64,000 bases of DNA. Origin: Przewalskia tangutica. Taxonomy: Eukaryota; Streptophyta; Magnoliopsida; Solanales; Solanaceae. Shown here one piece after another: positions 22,331 to 33,507 of the stretch. The position numbers and the translations under genes are program-made. The notes beneath the pieces were generated by a model. That model worked only from the letters and a program-made list of their open reading frames with translations. It was not told the origin of the DNA and searched no databases. Location of the stretch: assembly GCA_029844215.1 (NCBI GenBank), contig CM056732.1:21561501-21625500 (forward strand), written 5' to 3'. Numbering within the stretch: the first letter of the stretch is position 1; every line of letters starts with the position of its first letter.

Positions 22331-23130
22331 GACTTGCAGGAGAACATACTAGCTCGCTCAATGATCTCAACTGCATATTTTCGTTATGATAAGAATAACC
22401 CATCTACATGAAGAGTGACAACAATCCTCAAAAAGTAACTCAAGGGCCCCAAGTCTTTCATAGCAAACTCAGAATTTAGAAGTGTCATGATAGACTGACG
22501 AATGCATCAAAAGAGACAGTCAAGATAATAACATCCACATATAAAAATATATAAGCAAGGGAACTAGGTTATTCTTTCGTTGTGATAAGAATAACCCAGC
22601 TGCATACTTACGTTGTGATAAGAATAACTCACTTGTTGTATGAAAACCCAATAGTCGAAACATAGTTTGCAAATCTCTTATATCAAGTCTGTGGGGCCTG
22701 CTTAAGCCCATACAAGGACTTCTTCAATAAACATACATGATGAGGATATTTGAAATCTCTAAAATCCAAGGGCTGATGTATATAAACTGTCTCTTTAAGA
22801 TCACCATGTAAAAAACATTATTCACATCTAACTGATGAATGTGTCATGCTTTCGAGAGAGCCAAGCTGAGCACAATGCGAATGGTAGCCGGTTTGACCAC
22901 CAGACTAAATGTCTCACCAAAATCCACCCCAACCTGCCGAGTCTTACCATCGCCTATAAAACGAGTCTTATGCCTCGCAAAAGAGCCATCAGAATTATCC
23001 TTATGACGAAAAATCCACATAGACCGAATAATATTAACACCAGAAGGACGGGGTACCAACTCCCATGTCTTATTATCAATAAGAGCATTATATTCGTCGG
23101 TCATAATAATTTTCCAATTCGGGTCATTTA
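22331..23130 (-). pseudogene. Copia reverse transcriptase, catalytic box mutated
   Basis: The N-terminal part 22844-23104 reads ALIDNKTWELVPRPSG, IIRSMWIFRHK and VDFGETFSLVVKPATIR. Further on, the catalytic box reads YVDV (22530-22541) where the family has YVDD, so the second metal-binding aspartate is lost. LNSEFAMKDLGP follows near 22450-22490. A short duplication of TTGTGATAAGAATAAC (22577 and 22614, also 22383) has disrupted the segment after it. Confidence 0.82.
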
Positions 23131-24410
23131 AAGCGGAAATTGGGTTACAGGGTAGGGGTAATTTAAGAACATTAAAATTGAGATTAAAATATCTTTTTGG
23201 TTTAAAAATATCTGGTTGACTACGAGTGACCGATCCGTGACTCGGGGGGAGAATTGGGTGGATTTTGGGTCAAAGATGGAAATGTGACAGACGGGCCAGC
23301 AGGCCAATTGGAAAGGGGACTGGACCCGAGAGCATTGGGGCGGAGTTGGGCTGAATATTTGGATGAGTCCCTTAAATGGTAGGGACAGAAATGGGCTGAA
23401 TATTTGGCCCAGTTGCTGGACCCGAGACAGTAGAAGTGGGGCCAGTGAGCAGTGGGCATGCTGGATGATTTTAGGTGCGGGACAAGTCCGATAAATGGTA
23501 GATAATATATGGGGAGACACCGTCATCCAAAAAAGGTATATGAACTAGGCACATGACTACTTATTTTAGTAAACGAAAATAGGGTTTCATAAAAAATAAC
23601 ATGGTGACTAATGATGATCTTATTAGATGATAAATCAAAACATATTTAACCACGATGATTATACGGAAAACCCAAAAATACACAAGGGGTAGAATGGGTC
23701 TGAAGTTTGTTAATTGTGGTTGACGGAAAGAGTGGATAACACAAGCACCCAAAGACCCTAAGATGGGAATACGAAGGAGTCTTATGATATAATATTTGAA
23801 GAGAGGAGGAATATGTCAAGCCTTTGATATGAAGTATGTTAAGGAGATAAGTCGTCATTTGTAGAACGAATGCCAAAAAGAAGGGGGAACGGAAGCATGA
23901 ACCATTAAAATTCGGACAATATTATTAATAGTACGATTTTTTCGTTCGGCTTTTCCATTTTGTGAGGAAGTATGAGGACAAGAGAAACAAAAAATGATGT
24001 CATTAGTATCACAAAAATCCTGAAATAACTCATTATCATATTCTTTGTCATTATCACATTGTATATTTTTTATTTCCCGGCTGAATTAGGTACAAATGAA
24101 TGCTCTAAATTTTAAAAATGTGGAAAACACTTGTGATTTTTCGCTAAAGGAAAAGACCATAATAAATTAGAGTAATCATCCAAAAATAATAAATAATAAC
24201 GATGGCTCATTGAACTTAAAATGAGAGATGTCCACAAATCACTATGAATAATATCAAATTGCATTAACGTATGAGAAGTAGAGGCTACAAAAGACAATCT
24301 AACATGTTTTCCTAAAGAACATGATTGACAAACTAGAGTACTACGTGTACCCTTACAGGAAATAAAATTGACGACCCCGAATGACCTAGACGCGCATGCC
24401 ATAAGGAAGG
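23131..24410 (-). pseudogene. Copia integrase and linker
   Basis: The N-terminal part 24112-24402 has LVCQSCSLGKHVRLSF (the CxxC half of the zinc finger) and QFDIIHSDLWTS (first catalytic D). The later part 23646-23876 has YLLNILHIKG, LYHKTPSYSHLRVFGCLCYP and FLGFPYNHRG, the integrase C-terminal landmarks. 23128-23526 is a proline/serine-rich linker to reverse transcriptase. Frames change between the parts. Confidence 0.83.
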
Positions 24411-24585
24411 ATCAAGAGAAACAAAAGTAGATGGCAAGGCAAGATGTGAGAAACTGGACGTTGGCGTGATAGGATAAAGATATCACCTACTATCACATCT
24501 CATGAGAGGAATCCCCATCTTGAAATCCTTCACAAAAAATCCAAAAGGATCAAAATCAACAAAAACCCAATTATCAGTGGTGAAT

Positions 24586-25305
24586 TTACGAACAAACGCC
24601 AATTTTTTTAATTAAGTTAAGGGCATGAAGGGCGTTTTTCAAGATAAGAGGTGGATTGGGAGGAGACAAAGTTTTATGACCATAACCATGAATTGCAATT
24701 GAGTTGCCATTACCTACAATTATGTCATGCTCAAATTGAAATAAGACGAGAGAATACCTTGGTCTGACGTTATGTGAGATGTGGCTCCGGTGTCCATGTA
24801 CCAATTTGCATCCGGGGGATTTAACTAAAGTGTATGTTACAACCTCAATATTTGTTAGAGTCGGTATGTGGACCACTGCCGATAATGCCTGCGTCGGCCG
24901 AGGCCCAAGCAATCTGCCCTGCTGCCCCGACCCATCATTGTTGCTGAATCTGGAAATTGAAGCATGGTAGTTGGGCCTGAAGGACTGCTGGCCGACCCAC
25001 TGCCCATTGTATGCAAAACCTAGAAAATAATGGATGTTGGGCCACGACCCACTGCCATGGGCCCACGGCTGAGACCAATGGGGATATGGCCCACTGCCAC
25101 CTTTCTGAGCACCACCACCATTTTTCTGGCCACCCCCACCACCGCCGGAACCACCATTATTTCCACCGCGATTCTTGTAATTGTTTTTATGGTTTTGACC
25201 CTTCTTACCGCCACCGTTGGAGCAGTGTTGGCTCGAATTGTCAACAACACCATGAGAAGTAGGGGTGGACGTCATCATGACCACAGGACTAGAGCCGATA
25301 GCCAC
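24586..25305 (-). pseudogene. Gag tail and protease, fused frame
   Basis: A 239-residue frame. Residues 25-70 are a glycine/asparagine/lysine-rich Gag tail (NNYKNRGGNNGGSGGGGGG) with no zinc knuckle visible. Residues 72-150 are rich in W, H, P and Q, as in Ale-type Gag. The protease active site WYMDTGATSHIT is present at about 24770-24805 but in another frame, so this frame misses it. GNGNSIAIHGYG (about 24673-24710) is the protease flap block. Confidence 0.78.
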
Positions 25306-25329
25306 ATTTTTTGTCCAAGCCGACCTCTT

Positions 25330-25936
25330 CGAGCGTAAGCATGGAGCGAGCTTGATAGAACTTCAAGAGAGGATTACTTTGATGAAGGAGAGTTCCAACA
25401 CCACTATAGGCCTCAGATAAGCCATCGACCATCTATAGAATAAGACGATCTTCACTAACGAGCTCACCAACGTTGCGGAGTTGGTCCACCAACTCTTTCA
25501 ACATTTTGCAATAAGCTGAAACATTTGGAAAATCTTCCATGTTGCCGTGGGAGAATTTCTGCTCAAGGGTAACAGCGAAGGAATTTTGATTATAATGGAA
25601 TATATCACGTATTCTATCTCAGGTAGACTTTGTCGTAGCGTCAGGCTCAATAATCGTTTGCAATATGTCGGTAGAGATAATGGAGTAAATCCATTGAAGA
25701 ACAGTAGCATAAAGGGTTGTCCATAATTTCGGATCATCCTCGGGTTGAGACACCTCCGTATCAGTAGGAGCCGCAGGGATAATGTGATGGAGGACTTGAT
25801 GCGATCGTGCGTGAACTTTGAACAGTTCGACCCACGTCGCATATTAGACGTTTTCTATTTCAAGAACAATAGACATATGGTTCGTGATGTTAGAAACAAT
25901 AAGGGCAGGGTGAAACGTGTTATTTGACGTAGACAT
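25330..25936 (-). pseudogene. Copia gag N-terminal part
   Basis: The start codon complement is at 25934-25936 (MSTSNNTFHPALIVSNITNH). After a stop the reading continues as YATWVELFKVHARSHQV, then DPKLWTTLYATVLQWIYS, NSFAVTLEQKF and KMLKELVDQLRNVGE, the UBN2 gag pattern. Three or more stops break it. Confidence 0.78.
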
Positions 25937-26065
25937 AACGAAAGAACAATAGGTGATTTGAAAGAAAAATAGGGAAGTGAGGAGGTAAAGGGCACGGAAA
26001 CAGAGTGTTAGTTCTCCTAAATTGTGCACGAGAATGAGGTTTTTGGGAGGAAAATTTAACCTAAA

Positions 26066-26077
26066 CTTCTGATACCA
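26066..26077 (-). other. primer-binding site, tRNA-Met type with variant end
   Basis: The minus-strand sequence TGGTATCAGAAG directly abuts the 5' LTR end TTTCA. It matches the initiator tRNA-Met site for ten bases and differs in the last two. Confidence 0.85.
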
Positions 26078-26373
26078 TGAAAGAAATAATCCCTTTATTA
26101 TTTTCATTAATGAAATAGTATATTTAAAATTTATAATTTTCCATAATAGAAAAATCGTATTCCTATTCTACTCTCAAAACCCTATTCTAGTAGTACAAGA
26201 ATCCTATGATTACAATAAATGTACAATACTAATTAATACAATATTTACACTACAATATTTACCTAAAATCTTCCATTAAATCGTGTATATCACGGGCTGG
26301 ACAACATCAATTCAGGAACAAAACAGTGATATACACTTCTTAAGGTAATTGTATATCACGTGTATATTTAACA
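26078..26373 (-). repeat. 5' LTR of Ale-like Copia (296 bp)
   Basis: Same ends as the 3' copy: TGAAAGAAATAATC and TTTAACA on the plus strand. It is clearly diverged from the 3' LTR by substitutions and the missing hairpin arm, so the insertion is not very recent. Confidence 0.92.
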
Positions 26374-26607
26374 CTTTGACCGAAACATCATATGAATTTT
26401 TTTACTTTATGTACGCCTTTCTCCTCTAACAATACATTCTATCCCACTTAACAACAAAAGAGTCAAATAATTCACAATGTATTGAAAGTAACTTTAAGCC
26501 ATGCCATTTCCCTTTAAAAAATTGTCTCCGCTTTGGACAATTTTTTTTGAAATACTTTTCAATACAAACAATACACCATACTAAGTGTAAGATTCCACTG
26601 ATACATT

Positions 26608-27549
26608 TGTGAGTAGTAATGTGTTGAACGGGAAAATAACAACAACAACTATTTGTTAGAAATATGAAAATGATCAAGTATGAGGGCTTGCTGAGTCGAC
26701 CAAATTCTTGATCTATCCTTAAGATAATATTGCCCCGTATATCCTTTCAACGGTTGTAATGACAACTTATCTCCCAAGATAAAACAGAAATTAAACAAAT
26801 GAGCAAAGGAAACTCAAGTGTTTGCTTTAGAAGAAAGATCTTTGAGTGTTTGTGATTGCAAGAGAGGAAGACAATTTCAGAGAATTGTTGAGTGTAAGAT
26901 GTCAAGTGTGTTTTCAAATGAGCCTTGTGTCTCATTTTATAGTGCGTAGATGATGACCCTCCAAATGGCTAAGTAATGACCATGAATGTCATGTTAATGC
27001 CTTGAATTTGGAGTTACAATTCAGCCAAGTAATGGTTGAATTCATGAGAAAAATAATGGAGAGTAAATACTCCAAAGTCAGCATAAGAATCAGTTTTTAA
27101 TTAACCTCCAACGGATTGAAACAAATGAGAGCCGAGTTCTTCGGCCCAAAGAACTCCACCGAACCGAACGTCAATTAGAGCCGTGACCTTTCGGGGAGGC
27201 GCCGCGGCCCTTCAATTCTAGTGAGTTACTAGAATTGAAACGTCAATTAGAGTTGCGGCCCTTCTCGGTTTCGTGGTGATTTCTGATTCATTTTATCTTT
27301 ACACATTATACACTTCTTCCTTCATTTACCAACGTGAAATCATTCATCATTTGGCCAATAACCTTCTATTACCTTATGTCTCAAACAATTCGTATACATA
27401 CTAATATCTCTTCCATTAAAGAAATTTTGATCCTTGGCACTACGTGTGCACGTGTGTGGAAACAAGGTTTCCTACGTGTGGGGCCCCAATTGTTCGCTTC
27501 ATAATTAATAGGATTTACTTTATTTCACGTTTAATAAATATTTCCAACA
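26608..27549 (-). repeat. 3' LTR of Tork-like Copia (942 bp)
   Basis: Starts TGTGAGTAGTAATG and ends TTCCAACA (plus strand). It contains a GC-rich block at 27130-27270, with a perfect hairpin at 27213-27237. AT-rich parts align closely with the other LTR, but the GC block differs strongly. Confidence 0.93.
27130..27270 (-). repeat. GC-rich block with hairpin, 3' LTR
   Basis: Holds GGGGAGGCGCCGCGGCCCTT and single GCGGCCC units. CAATTCTAGT / GAGTT / ACTAGAATTG (27213-27237) is a perfect 10-bp hairpin. The offset is about 280-420 bp from the LTR start in element direction. Confidence 0.75.
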
Positions 27550-28172
27550 ATCCCCTCTTGGAAGAGATTTTGGTGCACGCACATGGTGCCTTTCTAGCAA
27601 TCACCTGGCGGAACGATGTTGCACCCGGAAAGGTAGCCGGAGCTTTGAACCTTCCATAGTAGAATATCATCAGACATATTTACTGCGCGGTGAACGTGAT
27701 GTCTTGAACCGTCAGTGTTTAGTATATGCCAAGACAATGGTACCAACACAACACCTTTCATACTCAATCTTTCTAGTGTTTTGTCCATCGTGGGTCATGG
27801 AAACCCTTAGATTCTTAAGTGCGTTCATTTGAGGCGGCCTGTCCTCGCACTTAAATAGGTGGTTTCCTACAAGGTATTCTGTAATACACCGCTACACAAG
27901 CGTTAGGAACCATTAAAAAATTTCACCAACCTAACCTTAACTTTTGAGGATCATTAAAGGTTTGGAAACTTATCCTTTACCTCTCTTACAGGTAGCACTT
28001 TTTGTCTATCACGGGAACGGCCTTGGATTATGTTTCTTAAGAAAGATACATTATCCGAAGTGCTCTTGCTTCCACCGAAGCGCTCACAGAACCTTTTACA
28101 GTTTAGTTTTCCCATTGAACCTTATTCCTGGGATCTCTAGTCTGTAACGTTGGGTGTCCACTATATCGGTTC
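27550..28172 (-). other. 3' untranslated part of the Tork-like element
   Basis: It starts at the polypurine tract (minus strand CCAAGAGGGGAT, 27550-27561) and runs to the RNase H stop. No coding frame of note. A matching but diverged region lies at 52785-53365 in the related element. Confidence 0.7.
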
Positions 28173-28832
28173 TTATTGTTTGGGTTTTAAGCTCATTCCC
28201 CTAGATAGGAAGAACATCTGATCTTTAGGTATTCCCTTCGTCAAGGGATCTGTGATATTTTCCTTAGATTTTATGTAATCAATGGAAATAATACCCGATG
28301 TGATCAACTGCCTAACGGACTCATGTCTCCATCGAATATGACGAGACTTACCGTTGTATATTGAACTTCGTGCCCTTCCTAGAGCCGACTGACTGTCACA
28401 GTGGATCATTACAGAAGACACAAGTTTATCCCAACATGGGACATCCTCTAGAAAACCATGAAGCCACTCAGCTTCTTCTCCCGCTTTATCTAAAGCGATA
28501 AATTCTGATTCCATCGTGGATCAAGCAATAAGAGTTTGTCTAGAGGATTTCCAGGACACAGCTCCACCACCGATTGTAAAAATATATTTGTTGGTGGGCT
28601 TGATGTCGTCGCTATCAGATATCCAATTTGCATCGTTGTACCCTTCTAGTACCACTGGATATCTTGAATAGTGTAACCCAAAATATATCGTGAACTTTAG
28701 AAATCGTAGTATCCTGTTCAACGCTTTCCAGTGATCCTCACGTGGATTTTGAGTGAACCTAGCTAATTTATTGACTGCATGAGCGATATCAGGTCGAGTG
28801 CAGTTTGTGATATACATCAAACTACCAATCAC
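28173..28832 (-). pseudogene. Copia RNase H, two frames
   Basis: 28521-28832: GSLMYITNCTRPDIAHAVN, YNDANWISDSDD (first catalytic D) and GGGAVSWKSSRQ. 28173-28514: ESEFIALDKAGEEAEWL (E), IHCDSQSALGRA (D), GKSRHIRWRHESVRQL and NITDPLTKGI. Only a short break near 28515 separates them. Confidence 0.9.
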
Positions 28833-28844
28833 CTGCGCATATAG

Positions 28845-30092
28845 CTACTGGCGTACGGGCTTACCCAGATATATGTCAAGCTTTTGACTTATATCTAATG
28901 GTGTTGATACCGGTGAACTGTCGAACATCCCAAATTTCTTCAGTTCATCCTCAATGTAATGAGATTGAGATAAGACCAGTCCATCAGATGTCTTAGAGAT
29001 TCTGATCCCTAAGATGACATATGTTATGCCCATATCTTTCATGTCAAAATGTTGTTTTAACATGTTCTTAGTCTCTAGGATTATCCTGGGACTGCTTCCA
29101 GTGATCAACAAGTCATCTACATATAGACATATCATGACGAAGGATTTGACATTTCCTTTCATGTAGACACATTTGTCACCTCCATTAATGGTGTATCCTT
29201 TTGATAGTAGAGTACTATCAAATTTCCTATGCCATTGTTTAAGGGCTTGTTTTAGCCCGTACAATGATTTAACAAGTCGACATACTTTTGTCTCTTGTCC
29301 TGGAATCATATACCCCTCAGGTTGATTCATATATATTTCTTCTTCCAAATCACCATTTAGGAAGGCAGTCTTAACATCCATTTGATGTATTTCAAACAAG
29401 GCAGCGATAGCTATGAACATACGTATGGATGTCATTCTTGACACCGAAGAGTAGGTGTCGAAGTAATCAAGTCCCTCTTTTTGGCGATAACTCTTGACTA
29501 TTAACCTAGATTTGTACTTGTCGATAGAACCATCTGTCTTTAACTTTCGTTTAAGGATCCACTTACAACCCAACGGTTTGTGTCCTGGGGGAAGTTCTGC
29601 CAACTCCCAGGTGTGGTTATGCAGAATGGATTCTATCTCACTTTCTAAAGATTCCTTCCAGAGCGGTGCTTCTGGAGTTGACAATGCTTCGGTGATTGTC
29701 CGTGGTTCATCCTGAACCAAATAAGCTACAAAGTCTGGACTGAAGGACTTTTCCTTTCGTGCCCTTTTGCTTTGCCTTGGTTCCATCTCTGAATCTTTCA
29801 AGTCCTGAGAATCTGGAATACTAAATTCTGGATCATCAGCTACTTCAGAATTTACTAGATCTGAACCGTTTTGATCTAGATAGTCAGTGACTCCTAGTTC
29901 ATTAGAGGTTTGCTCATAACTTCGTTTGCGAGGGGTTATGTTATTTTCCTTATATGGAAATATGTCTTCAAAGAACCATGTGTTCCTTGATTCCATGATC
30001 GTATCTTCATAAATGTCTGGATGATCCGACTTGTGCACTATGAAGAGATAAGCACTACTGTTATTGGCATATCCGATGAATATGCAATCCAC
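28845..30092 (-). pseudogene. Copia integrase tail and reverse transcriptase, 415 aa open
   Basis: Residues 1-60 are the integrase C-terminal block (DCIFIGYANNSSAYLFIVHK). Residues 60-125 are a polar linker. Reverse transcriptase follows: HNHTWELAELPPGHKPLGCK, MDVKTAFLNGDLEEEIYM, VKSLYGLKQALKQWHRKF, then ICLYVDDLLITGS with the catalytic YVDD intact (about residues 325-328) and MKDMGITYVILGIRI. It stops just before RNase H. This is the longest open frame in the window, but upstream and downstream breaks prevent a full polyprotein. Confidence 0.92.
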
Positions 30093-30152
30093 AGTCTTAG
30101 GTTCAATCTTGACCTACTTTGGCATAGGTACTTTTACCTTGGCCAGACAATC

Positions 30153-30638
30153 TCATACCTTCAAATACTTGTTGGTAGGTTTCTTTCCTTTCCATAGCTC
30201 GTATGGAGTCTTGTCTTTACCCTTGTGTGGGACTCTGTTAAGAATCCTATTTGCGGTAAGGACAACTTCTCCCCACATGGTTTGATGGAGGCCCGAATTG
30301 ATAAGTAGAGCATTCATCATTTCCTTTAATGTTCGGTTCTTGCGTTCAGCAACCCCGTTTGATTGAGGTGAATAAGGAGCCGTTGTTTGATGAACTATAC
30401 CCGATTGGGTACGAAGTTCTTCAAAAGGTGTTACATATTCTCCCCCTCTATCGCTACGGATAGTTTTAATCTGTCCGCCTAGTTGATTCTCAACTTCTGC
30501 TTTGTAGCGTTTGAATGCTTCAAATGTTTCATCTTTACTTTTTAGTAAGTAAAGGTAACAAAACTTTGTGTCATCATCTATGAAAGTCACAAAGTACTTG
30601 TTCCCCCCTCTAGTTTGAGCGAACTTCAAATCACCCAT
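30153..30638 (-). pseudogene. Copia integrase core, open but truncated
   Basis: A 161-residue frame holds all three catalytic residues: FVTFIDDDTKFCYLYLL (D), IRSDRGGEYV (D) and PQSNGVAERKNRTLKEMM (E). Next come ILNRVPHKGKDKTPYELWKG and then a stop. The zinc-finger part before residue 1 is degraded. A break of about 60 bp separates it from the tail at 30092. Confidence 0.9.
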
Positions 30639-31836
30639 GTAGGGGTTACTAAGTTATAGAGGAGCGGTGCCTCATTCGTTATTCCTTCGACGAAACGGAA
30701 ATGTGATTTTGCATCTTCGCCTACCTCACATTAATTTGAGGGTTTATGTCGACAGACGACAACAATCTAAACTTCGTTACCTTTTGAATGACTTTCTTTT
30801 TAACGTGTCTTAGTCTATGATGGCATAGATGAACGGATTATAAAATATATCATCCATTTGGCTACAATTTTTACTGTACCACTTTTGGTTATTATTGACC
30901 TGTGGGATATGAGGCGAAAAACTCAAGCCATATTGTCTAACAACATCCTTGACACCAAGTTTAGGACATGTATCACCTCGTTTAAGAGTGATTCCATTCC
31001 TTAAGTCCTTTTGAGGACAACCTCGTCAATTTCTTCTACTTTGAAGGTAGTGTTGCTTCATATGAGCAACCTTTTTCCCATGGTTAGGGCGCAACCTGAT
31101 CATATGTGATCTAGATTCTTTGGCTCACTCCAGTTGCCTTAGCAAACTGAGTGTCCTATTTCTTTTCTGCCTTTGTTTTTGGCCTTCAGATTATTCAAGA
31201 TTTGGAAACTCTTGGCCCACTCCAGTTGCCTGTAGGCTTTATATGACTGAGTGCCAATACTATCCTGTCAAAAGACGGATCTTCTGTCGGAAACGGTGAC
31301 AGAATTGTCTCTAGTCCTCTAGTCATTGTCTTTAGTTCTCTAGTCCTCTTCTCATGCTTAGGATTGTCCATAAATTCATTTTATTACAATTTAAGTCCAG
31401 ACCTTTTAGGCCATTTGTTTATACCAGTCCAATTATAACCGGGAAGGAAAGTGAGATTAACCTTCTGATTTTAAAGTGTAGGGAATATATGTTTTAACGA
31501 AAACCCTTTATATTCCTAGTCTTGCTTTGTTCACTTTTATTCAAAAATTATCTTTTAATCTCATTTTAGACAAGGAAAATAATCAATTCATACCTTTAGG
31601 ATCTGGACCACATTAGTCACGTGTCCAAATCCTCCTTACCATAAGATGGAGGCTTCTTATCTTTAGCATTCTCCTCGTGTCCCAGTTGACATTCTCAACA
31701 TCTTGTGGACACTTGTTTCCACCACTCTCGGGAGCGGTGATAATAATTCTTTCTTTATCCTTACAAGCATGACTATCAGCAACCAAGATCTCATTCTTAC
31801 ATGTTGTTGTTGAAACAACGAATATTATCTTAAGCT
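30639..31836 (-). other. degenerate interior where gag and protease should be
   Basis: About 1.2 kb, too short for gag plus protease. Only a weak integrase zinc-finger echo is possible at 30660-30900; the rest has no recognisable domain. The sequence next to the 5' LTR (minus strand AGCTTAAGATAATATTCG) does not match a tRNA-Met primer site, so this end seems rearranged. Confidence 0.6.
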
Positions 31837-32782
31837 TGTGAGTAGTAATGTGTAGAACGGGAAAATAACAACAACAACTATTTGTTAGAAATCTGGAAAT
31901 GATCAAGTATGAGGGCTTGCTGAGTCGACCAAATTCTTGATCTATCCTTAAGATAATATTGCCCGTATATCCTTTCAACGGTTGTAATGACAACTTATCT
32001 CCCAAGATAAAACAACAATCAAACAAATGAGCAAAGGGAACTCAAGTGTTTGCTTTGGAAGAAAGATCTTTGAGTGTTTGTGATTGCAAGAGAGGAAGAC
32101 AATTTCAGAGAATTGTTGAGTGTAAGATGTCAAGTGTGTTTCCAAATGAGCCTTGTCTCATTTTATAGTGTGTAGATGATGACCCTCCAAATGGCTAAGT
32201 AATGGCCATGAATGTCATGTTAATGCCTTGAATTTGGAGTTACAATTCAGCCAAATAATGGTTGAATTCATGAGCAAAATAATGGAGAGTAAATACTCCA
32301 AAGTCAGCCCAAGAATCAGTTTTTAATTCACCTCCAACGGATTGAAACAGTCGAGGAGTCGCGGCCCTTCGGAGAGGAGTCGCGGCCCTTCAGTTCCAGT
32401 AACTCACTGGAACTGGAACGTCAATTAGAGCCGCGGCCCTTCGGGGAGGCGCCGCGACCCTTCAAGCGCCGCGACCCTTACTTGGAGGAGCCGCGGCCCT
32501 TCTCGGTTTCGTGGTGATTTCTGATTCATTTCATCTTTACACATTATACACTTCTTCCTTCATTTACCAACGTGAAATCATTCGTCATTTAACCAATAAC
32601 CGTCTATTACCTTATGTCTCAAACAATTTGTATGCGTACTAATATCTCTTCCATTAAGGAAATTTTGATCCTTGACACTACGTGTGCACGTGTGTGGAAT
32701 TTTCCTACGTGCGGGGCCCCAATTATTCGATTCATAATTAATAGGATTTACTTTATTTCACGTTTAATAAATATTTCCAACA
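31837..32782 (-). repeat. 5' LTR of Tork-like Copia (946 bp)
   Basis: Same ends as 26608-27549. A TATA box on the minus strand (TATAAAATGAG, 32157-32167) lies about 616 bp from the LTR start. The GC-rich block (32345-32510) is upstream of it. Confidence 0.93.
32345..32510 (-). repeat. GC-rich block with hairpin, 5' LTR
   Basis: At least six units of CGCGGCCCTTC or CGCGACCCTTC joined by GGAGGAG/GGCGC. A perfect hairpin CAGTTCCAGT / AACTC / ACTGGAACTG lies at 32391-32415. The offset is about 273-438 bp from the LTR start. It has more units than the 3' LTR copy. Confidence 0.8.
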
Positions 32783-32787
32783 ACATT

Positions 32788-33479
32788 TAATATGGGTAAA
32801 CTAAATATGCACTTTAAACTTCCATCCCATGTGAGACTTGTAAATAATAAAAGCATACAGGGAAAAAGATTATGAAACTGGTCTCTATCCTAAAAAATGT
32901 GCCCACCCATGCAATACTCTCATTTATTTTAGGAGGCAAAGATTTTTCTAAAACAGTGTGAATCGTAAGACGGACAGATTTTTCTAAAGCAGTCCGAATG
33001 TAAGCCGAACACAGAGTATAATACACATAAATTAAATTTCTTAATATTGTAAGTAAACCTGTGTTCAAAATTAGTAAACCAGAAACTTTAATTAATCTGA
33101 AAAAACGTAAAATGCATAAACTAAAATAATCTGAGTCCACAGAATTCATTGTGTGTCCTTAAGAAATTTAATCCTCTCACTGTACCCGATATTTATGGAT
33201 TACTTCCTCCCATGATAAAAAGGATATACCTATTGATGGCGTAGCGATACCTCAAACCCCACCAACTTCGTCGAACGCAAATTTCGGCAACAAATCACAC
33301 AAAGACACGATAGTTATTTATAAGAAAATATATAGTAGAAATGTAGAATTATTTTTTATACAAAAAACTAAGGTCAGTCCTCTGTATTTATAGTCATTAA
33401 AGGTGAAATTATTGATATAAAATGTAAAGGAAAGACATTAATGGAAGAGAAGGATTGGAGTTCTTATTGCGATGAAGAA
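32788..33479. other. spacer with a diverged Copia LTR remnant
   Basis: 33145-33215 (GTGTCCTTAAGAAATTTAAT, then CCTCTCACTGTACCCGA and CTTCCTCCCATGATA) resembles 52136-52203 in the LTR of the Copia at the right. No LTR edge or target-site duplication is visible. Otherwise there is no gene. Confidence 0.5.
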
Positions 33480-33507
33480 GAGAGTAAATGAATGTGTTCC
33501 TTGATTT

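Larger units (their letters stand above)
21257..26378 (-). mobile_element. Copia element (Ale-like), TSD CTTTG
   Basis: Two LTRs (21262-21585 and 26078-26373) bound gag, protease, integrase, reverse transcriptase and RNase H on the minus strand. The direct repeat CTTTG at 21257-21261 and 26374-26378 marks one clean insertion. The short LTRs and the motif set suggest the Ale/Retrofit lineage (inference). All domains are present in order but broken by stops and frame changes. Confidence 0.94.
26603..32787 (-). mobile_element. Copia element (Tork-like), TSD ACATT
   Basis: LTRs at 26608-27549 and 31837-32782 are flanked by the direct repeat ACATT (26603-26607 and 32783-32787). Inside, on the minus strand, are integrase, reverse transcriptase and RNase H in Copia order. 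The best-matching relative in the window is the element at 52110-55672. Gag and protease are missing or unrecognisable in 30640-31836, so it is non-autonomous although its pol is the best preserved here. Confidence 0.94.

Noticed and set aside
25011..25338. Two plus-strand and one extra minus-strand frame near the Gag tail
   Set aside because: They read the glycine-rich Gag repeat of the Copia element in other frames.
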